Of a DNA stretch of 49,866 bases, positions 38,519 to 48,487 are shown piece by piece. The stretch comes from Palaeococcus ferrophilus DSM 13482 (GTDB taxonomy: Archaea; Methanobacteriota_B; Thermococci; Thermococcales; Thermococcaceae). The notes below the pieces were generated by a model. That model saw only the letters and a list, made by a program, of their open reading frames with translations, had not been told where the DNA came from and made no database searches. The stretch covers positions 1-49,866 of the forward strand of contig NZ_LANF01000015.1 in the NCBI RefSeq assembly GCF_000966265.1. Reading direction: 5' to 3'. Position 1 is the first letter of the stretch, and the number at the start of each line of letters is the position of its first letter. Position numbers and translations under genes: made by a program.

Positions 38519-38585
38519 CCCCCTTCACCCACTTGGGCCATAATGTTTTATACTTTTCTCACCATATCAGATTCCAGGTGGTGTC

Positions 38586-39332
38586 ATGGAGGAAGAGGAG
38601 TTCGACATGAGGGAGGCCCTTGCCACGGGCGAGGACCTCGATAAAGTCCTTGCCTATGCGCTCATCCATGAGGAGTACCTTAGGGAGCTGATATCTTACC
38701 TTGATGACGACCTCTGGACGGTCGCGAAGAACGCGCTCTCGATTCTCCTCCAGATCGCGAAGGACCAGCCGGAGCTTTACGAACCGATGCTCTCCAAGAT
38801 GATGGTCATGGTTCGCAAGAGCGAGTCGGTGCCTTTAACACAGGAGATAGCGAGGGCCTTCGGTCAGGTCGCCAAAGCCAGACCCGAGCTCGTAAAGCGT
38901 GTTATGCCCGTTCTGTTCGCGAGCTACCGCATAGGTGACATCAAGGTGCGGGTCAACATGGTCTACGTCATTGAGGAGATAGCCAGGTCAAACCCCTACC
39001 TCCTGAGGGATTTGATGACGGACATAAAGCTCCTCATAACGTCCAAGGACGCGGAGGACAGGCTAACCGCGCTCAACCTCGTGACAGCCCTCGGGGAGAA
39101 CAACTTTGCATACGTCCGTCCGTTTCTCCACTACCTTCTTGGGCTCCTCAACGACGAGAACGAGGTTGTCAGGGCGAGTGCCGTTGAGAGCCTCGTTATA
39201 CTCGCCGAGAAGAATGAGAAGTTCAGAAAACTCGTCCTGTCAAAGCTCGAGGACATAAACGACACGAGCGAGCTCGTTAACAGGGCCGTTAAGGACGGGA
39301 TGGTGAGGCTCGCGATAAAGGAGGGCGTTTAA
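38586..39332 (+). CDS. HEAT-repeat protein
   Basis: A 248-residue all-helical protein with about five HEAT repeats (ALSILLQIAKDQPELYEPML; IARAFGQVAKARPELVKRVM; NMVYVIEEIARSNPYLLRDL; ALNLVTALGENNFAYVRPFL; AVESLVILAEKNEKFRKLVL). Such scaffolds bind proteins or nucleic acids. ATG 38586 follows GGTGGTGTC. It converges with a coiled-coil gene, overlapping by four bases. Its partner is unknown. Confidence 0.8.
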   Translation: MEEEEFDMREALATGEDLDKVLAYALIHEEYLRELISYLDDDLWTVAKNALSILLQIAKDQPELYEPMLSKMMVMVRKSESVPLTQEIARAFGQVAKARPELVKRVMPVLFASYRIGDIKVRVNMVYVIEEIARSNPYLLRDLMTDIKLLITSKDAEDRLTALNLVTALGENNFAYVRPFLHYLLGLLNDENEVVRASAVESLVILAEKNEKFRKLVLSKLEDINDTSELVNRAVKDGMVRLAIKEGV

Positions 39333-40327
39333 CCCGCCTCCTCCGTTTCTTCCTCCATTCTCTCCAGGAGGTCCTTCAGCGCTGCCTTCAGCTTCTCGTT
39401 CTCGGCCTTGAGCTTTTTGTTCTCCTGGGTTAGGGACTCTATCTCGGCCAGTTTCGCCTTGAGCTCCCTGGCTAGAACCTCGAACCTGGCCTTGGGCACG
39501 AATTCCTCGAGGGTGGCGAGGGCCTCGTTCACGTCGTACTTGCCCGTTATCTTTGCCAGCCTTTCCTTTATTGTGGTCAGCTCCCGAAGTGAAGCTTCGT
39601 AGGCACTGACCCTTCTGCTAAGCTCATCCACCTTCTTGAGGCTCTCCTGGAGTTTGGCTATTCTCGCGTTGAGCTCCTTAACTTCGTTCTGCCTGGCTTT
39701 GAGCTCCTCCTTTAAGGTTACGTTCTCCCTCACGAGGTTTTCATAACGTCCCTGTATCCCCTCAAGGGTCTTCGCAAGCTCAACGCTCACCCCGAATATG
39801 CCCCTCTTGAGCCTCTCCTCGAGCTCCTCCATGCGCGCCTCCACTATGCTCTCCACTTTCTCGTCCACCTTACCCTCCAGCCTGCCCTCCATCTTGCTGA
39901 GGATTTCCACCTCAAAGCGGTTTATTCTCTCGTCTATCTCGTTTATCTTGGGCACCATCTGCTCGATGTTCCTCAGGAAGAGTGTTCTCTTCTGAATGTC
40001 ATCGAGTTCGCTCTTCAGGCTCTCCAATTCCTTTGAAAGGGATTTAATGGCGTTGTCGTGGTCGGTTCTCAGCCCCTCAAGCTTAGAGCGGAGCACCTCT
40101 ATCCTCTCGCTCAACATCTCGATGTCTATGCGCTCCTGCCTGGTGATGGCCGCAACGCCGTGGAGGGCCACCAGTGAGTAGTCCCCCTTTCTCTCGGCCT
40201 CGACTATGGAGGCTCTAACGTCCTCCCAGTCCTTGAGGCTCTTCAGTTCCTCAACCACATCGGGATAACGGCGCTTTATGTATTCCCACGTTAGAGCATT
40301 ATCCTTTCTCTTCTTTCTACCGAACAT
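39329..40327 (-). CDS. long coiled-coil protein
   Basis: A 332-residue protein. Residues 1-65 form a small globular part (TWEYIKRRYPDVVEELKSL; SLVALHGVAAITRQERIDIE) and the rest is almost continuous coiled coil (LKSELDDIQKRTLFLRNIEQ; ELAKTLEGIQGRYENLVREN; IESLTQENKKLKAENEKLKA). No enzymatic motif. A structural or tethering role is likely but no family is recognised. It diverges from the KH-protein gene with 152 bases between starts. Confidence 0.72.
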   Translation of the reverse strand: MFGRKKRKDNALTWEYIKRRYPDVVEELKSLKDWEDVRASIVEAERKGDYSLVALHGVAAITRQERIDIEMLSERIEVLRSKLEGLRTDHDNAIKSLSKELESLKSELDDIQKRTLFLRNIEQMVPKINEIDERINRFEVEILSKMEGRLEGKVDEKVESIVEARMEELEERLKRGIFGVSVELAKTLEGIQGRYENLVRENVTLKEELKARQNEVKELNARIAKLQESLKKVDELSRRVSAYEASLRELTTIKERLAKITGKYDVNEALATLEEFVPKARFEVLARELKAKLAEIESLTQENKKLKAENEKLKAALKDLLERMEEETEEAG

Positions 40328-40479
40328 GCCCTCCCCCCATACGCATATGCGCTCCGTTTACATAACCTTTTTGCTTCCGGGGGTTTGCCAGAATCTGTGG
40401 TAAGGTTTTTAAATGGCCCCTCCCAAAAAAAGGTAGCTCGAATATTGCGGTTATTCTGGATAGGAGGGAGGTGAGGAGT

Positions 40480-40977
40480 GTGAAAGCACCGATCTGTGAG
40501 GTTTGCCTTAAAACAGACGACATTCTCTGTCCGGCAGACGAGAAAAAACTTCAGGATGGGGTTATTTCTGAGCTCGATGTTAAGGTTGCGAGACTCCTGT
40601 ACAGGATGATAGGGGACGCTGAAGTGGAGTTTAAGAAGGCCGTGGAGGCGGGAGACCTTGTTGTTCTCATCGTCGGCATCGGTCAGGCCGCCCTCGTCAT
40701 TGGGAAGGGTGGGAAGAACGTTAAGACCCTCATGAGGGAGCTCGGAAAGAGGGTCAGGGTGATAGAGGACACGGAAGACGTTAAAAAACTCGCCACGGAC
40801 CTCCTCCTCCCCGCGAGGGTCTTTGGCGTTAACGTGGTCTTCCGCCCCGGAGGGGGACAGTACTACAAGGTGCTCGTGCCCAGGATGGACAGGGGCAAGC
40901 TTCCGGCGCCGCCGGAGGTTCTGGAGGATATAATCACGAAGATAACGGGTAAGGAATCTAAAATTGTGTTTGCGTGA
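40480..40977 (+). CDS. KH-domain RNA-binding protein, NusA-like
   Basis: A 165-residue protein from GTG 40480 after GGGAGGTGAG (GTG 40471 overlaps that site). It opens with a Cys-x2-Cys pair and a further Cys (CEVCLKTDDILC) and holds two KH-like modules; the first has the GxxG loop in LVIGKGGKNVKTLMRELG. It ends nine bases before aspS, in overlap with an alternative start, so the two are co-transcribed. Likely an RNA-binding protein linked to translation or transcription elongation. Confidence 0.78.
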   Translation: MKAPICEVCLKTDDILCPADEKKLQDGVISELDVKVARLLYRMIGDAEVEFKKAVEAGDLVVLIVGIGQAALVIGKGGKNVKTLMRELGKRVRVIEDTEDVKKLATDLLLPARVFGVNVVFRPGGGQYYKVLVPRMDRGKLPAPPEVLEDIITKITGKESKIVFA

Positions 40978-40982
40978 TGGCC

Positions 40983-42299
40983 ATGTACAGGACGCACTAC
41001 TCAAGCCAGATTAGGGAGGAGCTCAACGGCCAGCGCGTTAAAATAGCGGGCTGGGTTTGGGAAATCAAGGATTTGGGCGGAATAAAGTTCCTCTGGATAC
41101 GGGACAGGGAAGGGATAGTTCAGATAACCGCTCCCAAGAAGAAGGTCTCGCCAGAGCTCTTCAAGCTCATTCCGAAGCTCAACAGCGAGGACGTCGTTGC
41201 CGTTGAGGGCGTCGTCAACTTCACGCCCAAGGCGAAGCTCGGCTTCGAGATTCTGCCCGAGAAGCTCGAAGTCCTCAGCAGGGCCGAAAGTCCATTACCG
41301 CTCGATCCCACCGGTAAAGTGAAGGCTGAGCTCGACACTCGCCTTGACAACCGCTTCATGGACCTTAGAAGGCCGGAGGTAATGGCAATATTCAAGATAC
41401 GCTCCAGTGTCTTCAAAGCCGTCAGGGACTTCTTCCACGGCGAGGGCTTCATCGAGATTCACACGCCCAAGATAATCGCAACAGCGACCGAGGGCGGAAC
41501 CGAGCTCTTCCCCATGAAGTACTTCGAGAAGGACGCCTTTCTGGCGCAGAGCCCTCAGCTCTACAAACAGATAATGATGGCGAGCGGCCTTGACAGGGTC
41601 TACGAGATAGCCCCGATTTTCAGGGCCGAGGAGCACAACACCACGCGCCATTTAAACGAGGCATGGAGCATTGATGCGGAGATGGCCTTCATCGAGAACG
41701 AGGAGGAGGTTATGAACCTCCTTGAGCGCCTGGTGGCCCACGCGATAAACTACGTCCGCGAGCACAACGCGAAGGAGCTGGAAATCCTCAACTTCGAGCT
41801 GGAGGAGGCTAAGGTACCCTTCCCGCGCGTGAGCTACGATAAAGCCCTCGAGATACTCGCCGACCTCGGCAAGGAGATTCCCTGGGGCGAGGACATCGAC
41901 ACGGAGGGAGAGAAACTCCTCGGGAAGTACATGATGGAGAACGAGAACGCTCCGCTTTACTTCCTCTACCAGTATCCCAGTGAGGCCAAGCCATTCTATA
42001 TCATGAAGTACGACGACAAGCCGGAGATAAGCCGCGCCTTCGACCTCGAGTACCGTGGGGTGGAGATAACCTCCGGCGGCCAGAGGGAACACCGCGTCGA
42101 GGTGCTCGAGCAGCAGATAAGGGAGAAGGGACTAAACCCGGAGAGCTTCGAGTTCTACCTGAGAACATTCCGCTACGGCATGCCCCCGCACGGCGGTTTC
42201 GGCCTCGGTGCGGAGCGTTTAATAAAGCAGATGCTCGACCTCAACAACATCCGTGAGGTCATCCTGTTCCCAAGGGACAGGCGGAGGCTCACACCATAA
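40983..42299 (+). CDS. aspS: aspartyl-tRNA synthetase
   Basis: A 438-residue class IIb synthetase, the exact length I recall for the T. kodakarensis enzyme when started at ATG 40983 ([15 protein letters not shown]). N-terminal OB fold about 1-100 ([20 protein letters not shown]) binds the anticodon; the catalytic core shows motif 2 ([19 protein letters not shown]) and motif 3 ([15 protein letters not shown]). It charges tRNA-Asp. Two in-frame ATG codons upstream (40974, 40977) overlap the KH gene and are less likely. Confidence 0.96.
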   Translation: MYRTHYSSQIREELNGQRVKIAGWVWEIKDLGGIKFLWIRDREGIVQITAPKKKVSPELFKLIPKLNSEDVVAVEGVVNFTPKAKLGFEILPEKLEVLSRAESPLPLDPTGKVKAELDTRLDNRFMDLRRPEVMAIFKIRSSVFKAVRDFFHGEGFIEIHTPKIIATATEGGTELFPMKYFEKDAFLAQSPQLYKQIMMASGLDRVYEIAPIFRAEEHNTTRHLNEAWSIDAEMAFIENEEEVMNLLERLVAHAINYVREHNAKELEILNFELEEAKVPFPRVSYDKALEILADLGKEIPWGEDIDTEGEKLLGKYMMENENAPLYFLYQYPSEAKPFYIMKYDDKPEISRAFDLEYRGVEITSGGQREHRVEVLEQQIREKGLNPESFEFYLRTFRYGMPPHGGFGLGAERLIKQMLDLNNIREVILFPRDRRRLTP

Positions 42300-42362
42300 G
42301 GCCTTTATACTTTTTCGTCCTTTTACAATTTAGCTTATTAATGAACTCAGGGGGAGACAAGA

Positions 42363-44417
42363 ATGAAGAAAGTGTCCGTGTTACTAATCGGAATGATTTT
42401 AATGGCGGTCCCGTTTTTCCACGGTGTTTCGGGAGCTGCCCCTCAAACGGCCACGCTCACACTTGTTGAGCTCGGCCTTAAGGATTCCCTCGTTTTTGGA
42501 AACTACGAGATAAAATTCACCGATGTTGACCAGTCATGGAGCAGGGTCAACCTCGAGATATACGAGTCCGGCTCAAGACGCGCCACGGCCATTCTCGGCT
42601 ACAACCAGGTTTACTACTACCCCTCTCAGGACAATCCTCTCCTTCAGGTTACCGTCAAGTACATCCAGTCCTACAAGAAGAGCATACTCATCGAGGTCGG
42701 CTCCCCCCTCAAGAAGGTGGAGACCGGAAAGCAGCTTAACGAGGGCCAGACCTACACACCAACCTACCTCAACGGGAAGGTCTCCATAAAGCTCGTTGAC
42801 GTTACCTCCTCAAGCGCCAAGTTCCTCGTCACGGTAAACGGCAAGAGCTACGAGAAGGTCATAAACGTCGGTGAGGGTTCGGGCTTCACCTACATAATCT
42901 CAAGCGACATATCCTACTACCCCTACGTTTACATAGACGTCACCACGGTCTCCAACAACAACTACGCCAAGTTCGACATATACATCCCTAATTACCCCGC
43001 CACGACGGCCTCGATAAAGAAGGCGAACTCCCAGACCCCCCAGGAGGAGACCCAGACAACGCAGGCCACCCCCGAGATAGTAGTTTACAACGACATAATG
43101 TACGCGGGGGAGATCCTCAAAGTCCACGTTAACAACACCCTTTACAAGCTCCGCCTCAACAGCGTCGGCCTCTACTCGAGCTTCTCGGTTTTTGATGCTA
43201 ACAACACGCCCCTCGAGACCTTCCAGGTCAAATCCGGCAACTACTACGAGAGCAAGAAGGCGCCCCTTGGCGTTGAGGTCGTTAAGGACTCCTACGACAC
43301 TGACTACAACAGGCTGACCCTCCGCCTCTGGGCCCCGAAGGACAGCTACGCGGAGCCCATAAAGCGCGAGGCAAACGTTAAGCTTCTCGTGGACACGAGT
43401 GGGAAGGTTCTCAGACTGGGTGACCGCTTCGTAATAACGCTCCGCATAGCCAACGAGGGTAAGGGAAGGGCCCTTGGGATCAAGCTCATACCGCCCGAAA
43501 TGAGCGGCTTCAAGGTTGAGGCATATCCAAAGGAGGTAAGCGTGAAGCAGCTCGATGCCTTCTCTGAGTACCCGCTCATAACCTACGTCCTCACCCCCGA
43601 AGGTGTGGGTCCATACTCAATAGGCGCCTTCAAGGTGGAGTACTACGACGAGTTCGGCAACAAGAAGACGGTTAGCACCGGGGCAGTTGGAGGGGTAGCC
43701 GTTTACAACGTCCCCGATGTGAAGATGAGCGTTGACGCGAACTACATCAAACTCAACATCAGCGAAACCAAAGAGGCCACCGTCCCCGTGACTGTAAGCG
43801 TCGCGAAGGGCAACCCGAGCTTCGAGTTCATAAAGAACGCCACCATACACATAGAGCTTCCGGATGGCCTTTCAACCTACAGCACGGACGTGAGCCTCGG
43901 CGACCTAAGCGCGGGTGAGAGCATCACGAAGAACCTAACCTTCACCGTAAGCGACGAAGGAGCGTTCCCCGTTGGCTTCAAGCTTACCTACACGGACGTC
44001 TTCGGTGGAAGTCACGAGGTCGAGCTCCCCTCAGCGGTACTCATAGACTCAATCCAGCCGGTGGTCATAGTCAAGGAGCGCGTTGAGACCGTTAAAGTTT
44101 ATCCGGAGCCGGAGGAGCTTCCGTCCTACGTTAACCAGACGCTGATGGGGCTCGATAACGAGAGCAGGCTCACCCTCGCGGAGGAACTCCTCAACGTCTC
44201 CAAGGCCTACATCCCGCCCGAACCGCCGAAGACCAACTGGTGGGCTGTCTTCGCCATAATCTTCCTTATAGCGGCCCTCGGCTTTGGAGCGGCGTACTAC
44301 GACCTCAAGGGCAAGTACGCCAAGGCATTGGCCAAGCTGGAGAAGAGGAAGCCCAAGCCGGGAGGACTCCCGAAAAAGGAAGAAGAGGAAGAAGAGGCGC
44401 AGGAGTCTCTGAGCTAA
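42363..44417 (+). CDS. large surface protein with CARDB/S-layer-like domains
   Basis: A 684-residue exported protein: signal peptide (SVLLIGMILMAVPFFHGVSG), beta-rich domains, a Thr/Gln linker (SQTPQEETQTTQATPE, about 222-237), two or more CARDB-like modules (VLRLGDRFVITLRIANEGKG; TVPVTVSVAKGNPSFEFIKN), a C-terminal membrane segment WWAVFAIIFLIAALGFGAAY (near 625-645) and a Lys/Glu-rich cytoplasmic tail. It matches archaeal COG1361-type S-layer-associated proteins. A GGGGGAGA site precedes ATG 42363. Ligand unknown. Confidence 0.8.
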   Translation: MKKVSVLLIGMILMAVPFFHGVSGAAPQTATLTLVELGLKDSLVFGNYEIKFTDVDQSWSRVNLEIYESGSRRATAILGYNQVYYYPSQDNPLLQVTVKYIQSYKKSILIEVGSPLKKVETGKQLNEGQTYTPTYLNGKVSIKLVDVTSSSAKFLVTVNGKSYEKVINVGEGSGFTYIISSDISYYPYVYIDVTTVSNNNYAKFDIYIPNYPATTASIKKANSQTPQEETQTTQATPEIVVYNDIMYAGEILKVHVNNTLYKLRLNSVGLYSSFSVFDANNTPLETFQVKSGNYYESKKAPLGVEVVKDSYDTDYNRLTLRLWAPKDSYAEPIKREANVKLLVDTSGKVLRLGDRFVITLRIANEGKGRALGIKLIPPEMSGFKVEAYPKEVSVKQLDAFSEYPLITYVLTPEGVGPYSIGAFKVEYYDEFGNKKTVSTGAVGGVAVYNVPDVKMSVDANYIKLNISETKEATVPVTVSVAKGNPSFEFIKNATIHIELPDGLSTYSTDVSLGDLSAGESITKNLTFTVSDEGAFPVGFKLTYTDVFGGSHEVELPSAVLIDSIQPVVIVKERVETVKVYPEPEELPSYVNQTLMGLDNESRLTLAEELLNVSKAYIPPEPPKTNWWAVFAIIFLIAALGFGAAYYDLKGKYAKALAKLEKRKPKPGGLPKKEEEEEEAQESLS

Positions 44418-44458
44418 CTTTTTAAATTCTCCTCTCTTTTCTCCCTTTGGTGATGCTC

Positions 44459-44815
44459 ATGTTCAAGTACAAGCAGGTCATCATTTCAAGGAGGGACCTC
44501 AAGCTCAGCAAGGGCAAGTTTGCCGTCCAGGTTGCTCACGGCGCCGTTACTGCCGCCCTCAAGGCCCAGAAGGAAAAGCCGGAGTGGTTCAAAGCGTGGT
44601 TTCATGAGGGGCAGAAAAAGGTTGTGGTTAGGGCGGAGAACGAGGGGGAGCTCTTTGAACTCAAGGCCGTTGCGGAGGGGTTAGGTCTTCCAACCGCGCT
44701 GATAAAGGATGCCGGGCTAACGGAGATTCCACCCGGAACGATAACGGTTCTCGCGATAGGACCGGGTCCGGATGAGCTCGTGGACAAAGTCACAGGCCAC
44801 CTCAAGCTAGTGTGA
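44459..44815 (+). CDS. pth2: peptidyl-tRNA hydrolase, archaeal type (Pth2)
   Basis: A 118-residue Pth2 that frees tRNA from dropped-off peptidyl-tRNA. The family motif [20 protein letters not shown], then [12 protein letters not shown] with the active-site His, [16 protein letters not shown] and the end [19 protein letters not shown] are all present. The start at ATG 44459 (MFKYKQ) fits the family and follows GGTGATG; earlier in-frame starts at 44447 and 44453 are less likely. It precedes the ATPase cassette by about 50 bases. Confidence 0.93.
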   Translation: MFKYKQVIISRRDLKLSKGKFAVQVAHGAVTAALKAQKEKPEWFKAWFHEGQKKVVVRAENEGELFELKAVAEGLGLPTALIKDAGLTEIPPGTITVLAIGPGPDELVDKVTGHLKLV

Positions 44816-44863
44816 GGCGGAATTCTTTAATATTTTTAAGTTGTGTTTATCCTGGTGGGAAAG

Positions 44864-46204
44864 ATGCAGTTAAAGAAACTCATCGTTAAGAACTTCAAAA
44901 GCATTAGAGATTGTGAGATTGAGCTTGGTAAGCTCAACGTCCTAATCGGCGCCAACGCCTCTGGAAAAACTAATTTAATCGAGGTTTTCAAGCTTCTCAG
45001 GAAGATCTACGTTGAGAAAGATACCAACCCGTTCCTTGAGTGGTGGGGCTACAACAACGTCGTTTGGGGCGGAAAGGAGGAGCTTCCGATAACCATCGGG
45101 ATGCTCTTTGATGTGAATGGCTATGAGGTGTATTTTGAGACGACCTTTACTGGAACGGGCGGGAGCTTTAGGATTCTGAAAGAACAGTTGGAGATAAAGG
45201 ATTATGTAAAAATCGAAAAGGAAGGCACGCGTCTTCGCATTTTTCACGATCCCGGTTTTGTTAGCTTAGCACTTTCAAAACTCAACGGGACTCCTGAAAA
45301 GGAGTTTTTTGTATATAAGCAGTTTGTTAACATGCTCCCCCAAAGGTTGTATAGCATTATGAAAGACCTACCAATCCCATTCCAAGAGAAGAGCCTCCTC
45401 TCTTGGCCGTGGAGAGCTTCTGCGATTTATGATTCCAATTTTGAGATAGCATATACTGTTATCGAGCTAGCCGAAAAACATCAAGATACAGAAAACTCCA
45501 TTCCCGTGTTATCCCCTATAATCAGGAAAAACGAATATCGCAATCCGCTCGTTTGGGAGATCGGTTATATATTACATCGAGTACTTCTCAACACTCTCAT
45601 CTTATCCCCGCCATGTGTGAGGTCTGTTAAAAAAGAATTAAAATTTCCGAGGAAAGAATCAGCCTTAGCAGAAGATGCCTCCAACCTTGTCCCAGTTCTC
45701 TACAACATCTGGCTCCGTGAGGGAAAGCTACCCGCTGAGATTTCCGAACCGCTCTCAATTGCGTTCCCGAACACTAGGATCTTCTTCCAGCTCACGGAAG
45801 ACGGAAGGGTGATGATGAAGGTCTTTGAGGGTGAACTCGAACTTGCACCTCCGGGAATATCCGACGGGTTTTACAAGACTCTCGCAATTCTCACGGCTGC
45901 ATACCTCAAGCCCTCCCTTCTTGTCATCGACGAAGTGGAGAACTCACTGCATCCTGAGACCCTTGAGTTGCTCTTCGACACACTGCGGGAAAGTGAGAGC
46001 CAGGTGATAATAACTACCCACTCGCCGGTTGTCGTCGATATGACCGATCCAGCGGATGTAATCTTTGTTGAAAAAGTCGGTGGGGAAACTAGATTTAAGA
46101 GGATACCGGACCCAGAGGAGATTAAAAGGCTACTGCGCGAAAAAGGGCTGGCTTTTAGTGAAGGATGGCTCTACGGCGAGATATTCAATGAGAACAACCG
46201 GTGA
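44864..46204 (+). CDS. AAA/OLD-like ATPase of a two-gene cassette
   Basis: A 446-residue SMC/RecF-like ATPase. MQLKKLIVKNFKSIRDCEIE is the family start, Walker A is GANASGKT (29-36), the ABC-type signature lies in APPGISDGFYKTLAIL, Walker B is LLVIDEVENSLHP and the H-loop is IITTHSPVVVD. A variable middle (130-320) has no recognised domain. ATG 44864 follows GGTGGGA. Codons are more A/T-ending than in neighbouring housekeeping genes. It is coupled to a TOPRIM-like gene, a layout shared by OLD- and PARIS-type defence systems. Confidence 0.82.
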   Translation: MQLKKLIVKNFKSIRDCEIELGKLNVLIGANASGKTNLIEVFKLLRKIYVEKDTNPFLEWWGYNNVVWGGKEELPITIGMLFDVNGYEVYFETTFTGTGGSFRILKEQLEIKDYVKIEKEGTRLRIFHDPGFVSLALSKLNGTPEKEFFVYKQFVNMLPQRLYSIMKDLPIPFQEKSLLSWPWRASAIYDSNFEIAYTVIELAEKHQDTENSIPVLSPIIRKNEYRNPLVWEIGYILHRVLLNTLILSPPCVRSVKKELKFPRKESALAEDASNLVPVLYNIWLREGKLPAEISEPLSIAFPNTRIFFQLTEDGRVMMKVFEGELELAPPGISDGFYKTLAILTAAYLKPSLLVIDEVENSLHPETLELLFDTLRESESQVIITTHSPVVVDMTDPADVIFVEKVGGETRFKRIPDPEEIKRLLREKGLAFSEGWLYGEIFNENNR

Positions 46205-46209
46205 AGGCA

Positions 46210-46734
46210 ATGTCATCGAATCCAAAGGAGATTGCTCTAATCGTGGAAGACGCATACGGGGGAGAGTTCTTCAGAAGGGTTCTAAAGAGACTCAACGAAT
46301 TGGGAGTGCTAAGTCGTGACGTTCGCCTTAAACGGCTTACAGGCAGAAAGAACCCGGTTCACACCCCCTACCTGTGCAATCCGAAGCTAGACAAGATTAT
46401 ACGAGCGGTCAGTATTTCGTCCCCAGACACCATTATAGTGGCCTACGATGGTGACGGCCCAAATAACTATCACAAACGGCTTAATGAAGTCAAAAGCCAC
46501 ATCCCAAAGGGCATTAAAACACCTATCAAGGTGTTTCTCTTCGAATACGAGATTGAAGAGTGGATATGTAAAAGTCTAGGCATAACGTGGAGCACCAAAC
46601 CCTCCGACGAACTTAAAAGAAAAAGAGGTTACAGGAAATCGTTGCTCCCCATGTATGCAGATAAGCTGGATTTCACCAAGCTTAAGCGGAACTGTAAGTC
46701 TTTTAGGGAATTCATGAGGGCTCTGGAGGAATGA
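46210..46734 (+). CDS. TOPRIM-like/DUF4276-like partner protein
   Basis: A 174-residue protein from ATG 46210 after GGTGAAGG; GTG 46201 overlaps the ATPase stop. [22 protein letters not shown] carries the first acidic site (E..D, residues 7-15), [13 protein letters not shown] the DxD motif, and [17 protein letters not shown] a later acidic cluster, the layout of TOPRIM-like nucleases such as DUF4276 or DUF4435. Its ATPase partner would trigger it. Its end overlaps the region of the truD start. Nuclease activity is inference. Confidence 0.7.
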   Translation: MSSNPKEIALIVEDAYGGEFFRRVLKRLNELGVLSRDVRLKRLTGRKNPVHTPYLCNPKLDKIIRAVSISSPDTIIVAYDGDGPNNYHKRLNEVKSHIPKGIKTPIKVFLFEYEIEEWICKSLGITWSTKPSDELKRKRGYRKSLLPMYADKLDFTKLKRNCKSFREFMRALEE

Positions 46735-46736
46735 GT

Positions 46737-47993
46737 ATGGACTACCGCGAGTTCTTTTCAAGGTTCAGGCACCTGAGCCAAGGCAGGGGTATAGGGGGAA
46801 GGCTCAAATCAAAACCTGAGGATTTCATAGTTTTTGAGGTTCTCTCAAAGAGCGCCTTTAACGGGCCATGCCTTCTCTACCTTCTCAAGAAGCGTGAATG
46901 GGACACGATGGCGGCGGTAAAGGAGATAGCAAAGCGGGTTGGGATACACTACGGGGAGATAGGCTTTGCGGGCACCAAAGACAGGCACGCCGTTACGTAC
47001 CAGTTCATAAGCATCTGCCGGCCCGAACTTAAGAAGAGGCTCGACTCGCTCGAGATAAAGGACATAGAACTCACCTTTGCAGGCTATGGAAAATCTCTAA
47101 AGCTCGGCTCCCTCCTTGGGAACAGGTTCAGAATAGCGGTCAGGGACGTTGGAGAAAACGCACTGGAGAGGACGCGCGAGATACTGGATGAGTTGAGGTC
47201 GAAAGGAGGCTTCCCCAACTACTTCGGCTACCAGCGCTTCGGCGAGAGAAGGGTGATAAACCATGAGGTGGGAAAGCTCCTGATAAGGGGCCGTTTTGAG
47301 GAGGCCGCGCTGCTTTTCCTGGGCGAGCATGATGGCAGCATGATGGGCGACGAGGCCAGGGCGAGTTTTAAAGAAACGGGTGACGTTGAAAGGGCTATTG
47401 AGGAATTTCCAAAGTTCTTGCGTTACGAGAGGGCGATGCTCTACCGCTACCGCGAGACCGGTAGCTGGAAGAAGGCCTTTGCCGTGCTCCCGAGACCCAT
47501 AGTTAGACTTTTCATCCACTCATACCAGTCATACCTCTTCAATCTCGCCCTTTCGCGCCGCATTGAGGAGGGATTACCCCTCAACGAGCCTCTGGTGGGT
47601 GATATCGTGTGCCAGATAAAGCACGGTATACCCCAGAGGACGAGGACGTACCGGGTTACGGATTCGAACCTTGAGTTCGTGAGGCGAAAGGTTAAGGTGG
47701 GGGAGGCGATGGTTACCGGCCCCGTTTTCGGATTCCACATGCGCCGCGCTGGAGGTCCGATGGGAAGAATAGAGGATGAACTCCTTGATAATGAGGGAAT
47801 AAAACCTGAGGATTTCCGTATGAAAAAGTTGAAGATTCTGGCCGAGCCCGGCGGGAGAAGGGAACTCCTGATACGGCCGCGCGGATTCAAATATCGTTAC
47901 TCCTCCCACGAGGATGCTATGCTGTTCAAGTTCTTTCTCCCGAGGGGAACTTATGCCACCAGCGTCCTGAGGGAAATAATGAAGGACCACTGA
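46737..47993 (+). CDS. truD: tRNA pseudouridine synthase D
   Basis: A 418-residue TruD. The catalytic motif is [17 protein letters not shown] with the nucleophile Asp in [17 protein letters not shown] and GAVVNG-like later regions ([17 protein letters not shown]) fit the family. It converts uridine 13 in tRNA and, in archaea, probably position 35. ATG 46737 gives MDYREFF and a better distance to GGAGGA than ATG 46731. It lies right after the TOPRIM-like gene. Confidence 0.9.
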   Translation: MDYREFFSRFRHLSQGRGIGGRLKSKPEDFIVFEVLSKSAFNGPCLLYLLKKREWDTMAAVKEIAKRVGIHYGEIGFAGTKDRHAVTYQFISICRPELKKRLDSLEIKDIELTFAGYGKSLKLGSLLGNRFRIAVRDVGENALERTREILDELRSKGGFPNYFGYQRFGERRVINHEVGKLLIRGRFEEAALLFLGEHDGSMMGDEARASFKETGDVERAIEEFPKFLRYERAMLYRYRETGSWKKAFAVLPRPIVRLFIHSYQSYLFNLALSRRIEEGLPLNEPLVGDIVCQIKHGIPQRTRTYRVTDSNLEFVRRKVKVGEAMVTGPVFGFHMRRAGGPMGRIEDELLDNEGIKPEDFRMKKLKILAEPGGRRELLIRPRGFKYRYSSHEDAMLFKFFLPRGTYATSVLREIMKDH

Positions 47994-48091
47994 TTTATTC
48001 GAGCTTTTTTTAATCCTTCTTGTTATCTGTTGTGTGATATGTATCTCATATAAGTATGCCTTATATATTTTCCATATCCCAACCAAAAAAG

Positions 48092-48099
48092 TTATATAT
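48092..48099 (+). promoter_or_regulatory. TATA box of earA
   Basis: AAAAAAGTTATATATTG lies about 55-62 bases before the ATG at 48154. One TATGTA (complement of TACATA) sits near 48039, in the DNA upstream, and might be an EarA site for self-control. Confidence 0.55.
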
Positions 48100-48153
48100 T
48101 GTCCAATCATTACCTGTGATGGGGAGAGCCCATAAAGACATGGGGGGCGGGGG

Positions 48154-48477
48154 ATGCCAGTGATCGATCCACACATTCTCAGGTCAATACACCGCAGCGA
48201 CCTTCGGAAGCGCATACTAATGTACCTCTACGATATATATCCTTCTGCCACGTATCTTTCGGAGATTGCACGAGTTGTGGGTTCTGATCCATCGAATGTG
48301 CGGGGCGCCCTCGTTGGACTCGGTAACCGTTACAATGGGGAGAGCTCCCTCGTGTATCTGGGTCTCGTGGAAGAAGTCATGAGCAATGGCTTTAGGTATT
48401 ATCGGCTGACGGACTATGGCAAAAAAGTCGTGGAATATTTAAAAGATTATTACTCATATTACCGCAAGTTTATGTGA
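48154..48477 (+). CDS. earA: winged-helix activator, probable EarA (archaellum regulator)
   Basis: A 107-residue winged-helix protein: HRSDLRKRILMYLYDIYPSA, TYLSEIARVVGSDPSNVRGAL (recognition helix), GLVEEVMSNGFRYYRLTDYG (wing). This size and layout fit EarA, the euryarchaeal activator of archaellum genes, found near the fla operon in Thermococcales. The match is supported by three TACATA boxes in front of flaB, the hexamer bound by EarA in Methanococcus. Other wHTH families cannot be excluded by sequence alone. Confidence 0.75.
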   Translation: MPVIDPHILRSIHRSDLRKRILMYLYDIYPSATYLSEIARVVGSDPSNVRGALVGLGNRYNGESSLVYLGLVEEVMSNGFRYYRLTDYGKKVVEYLKDYYSYYRKFM

Positions 48478-48487
48478 GGTGTCACCC

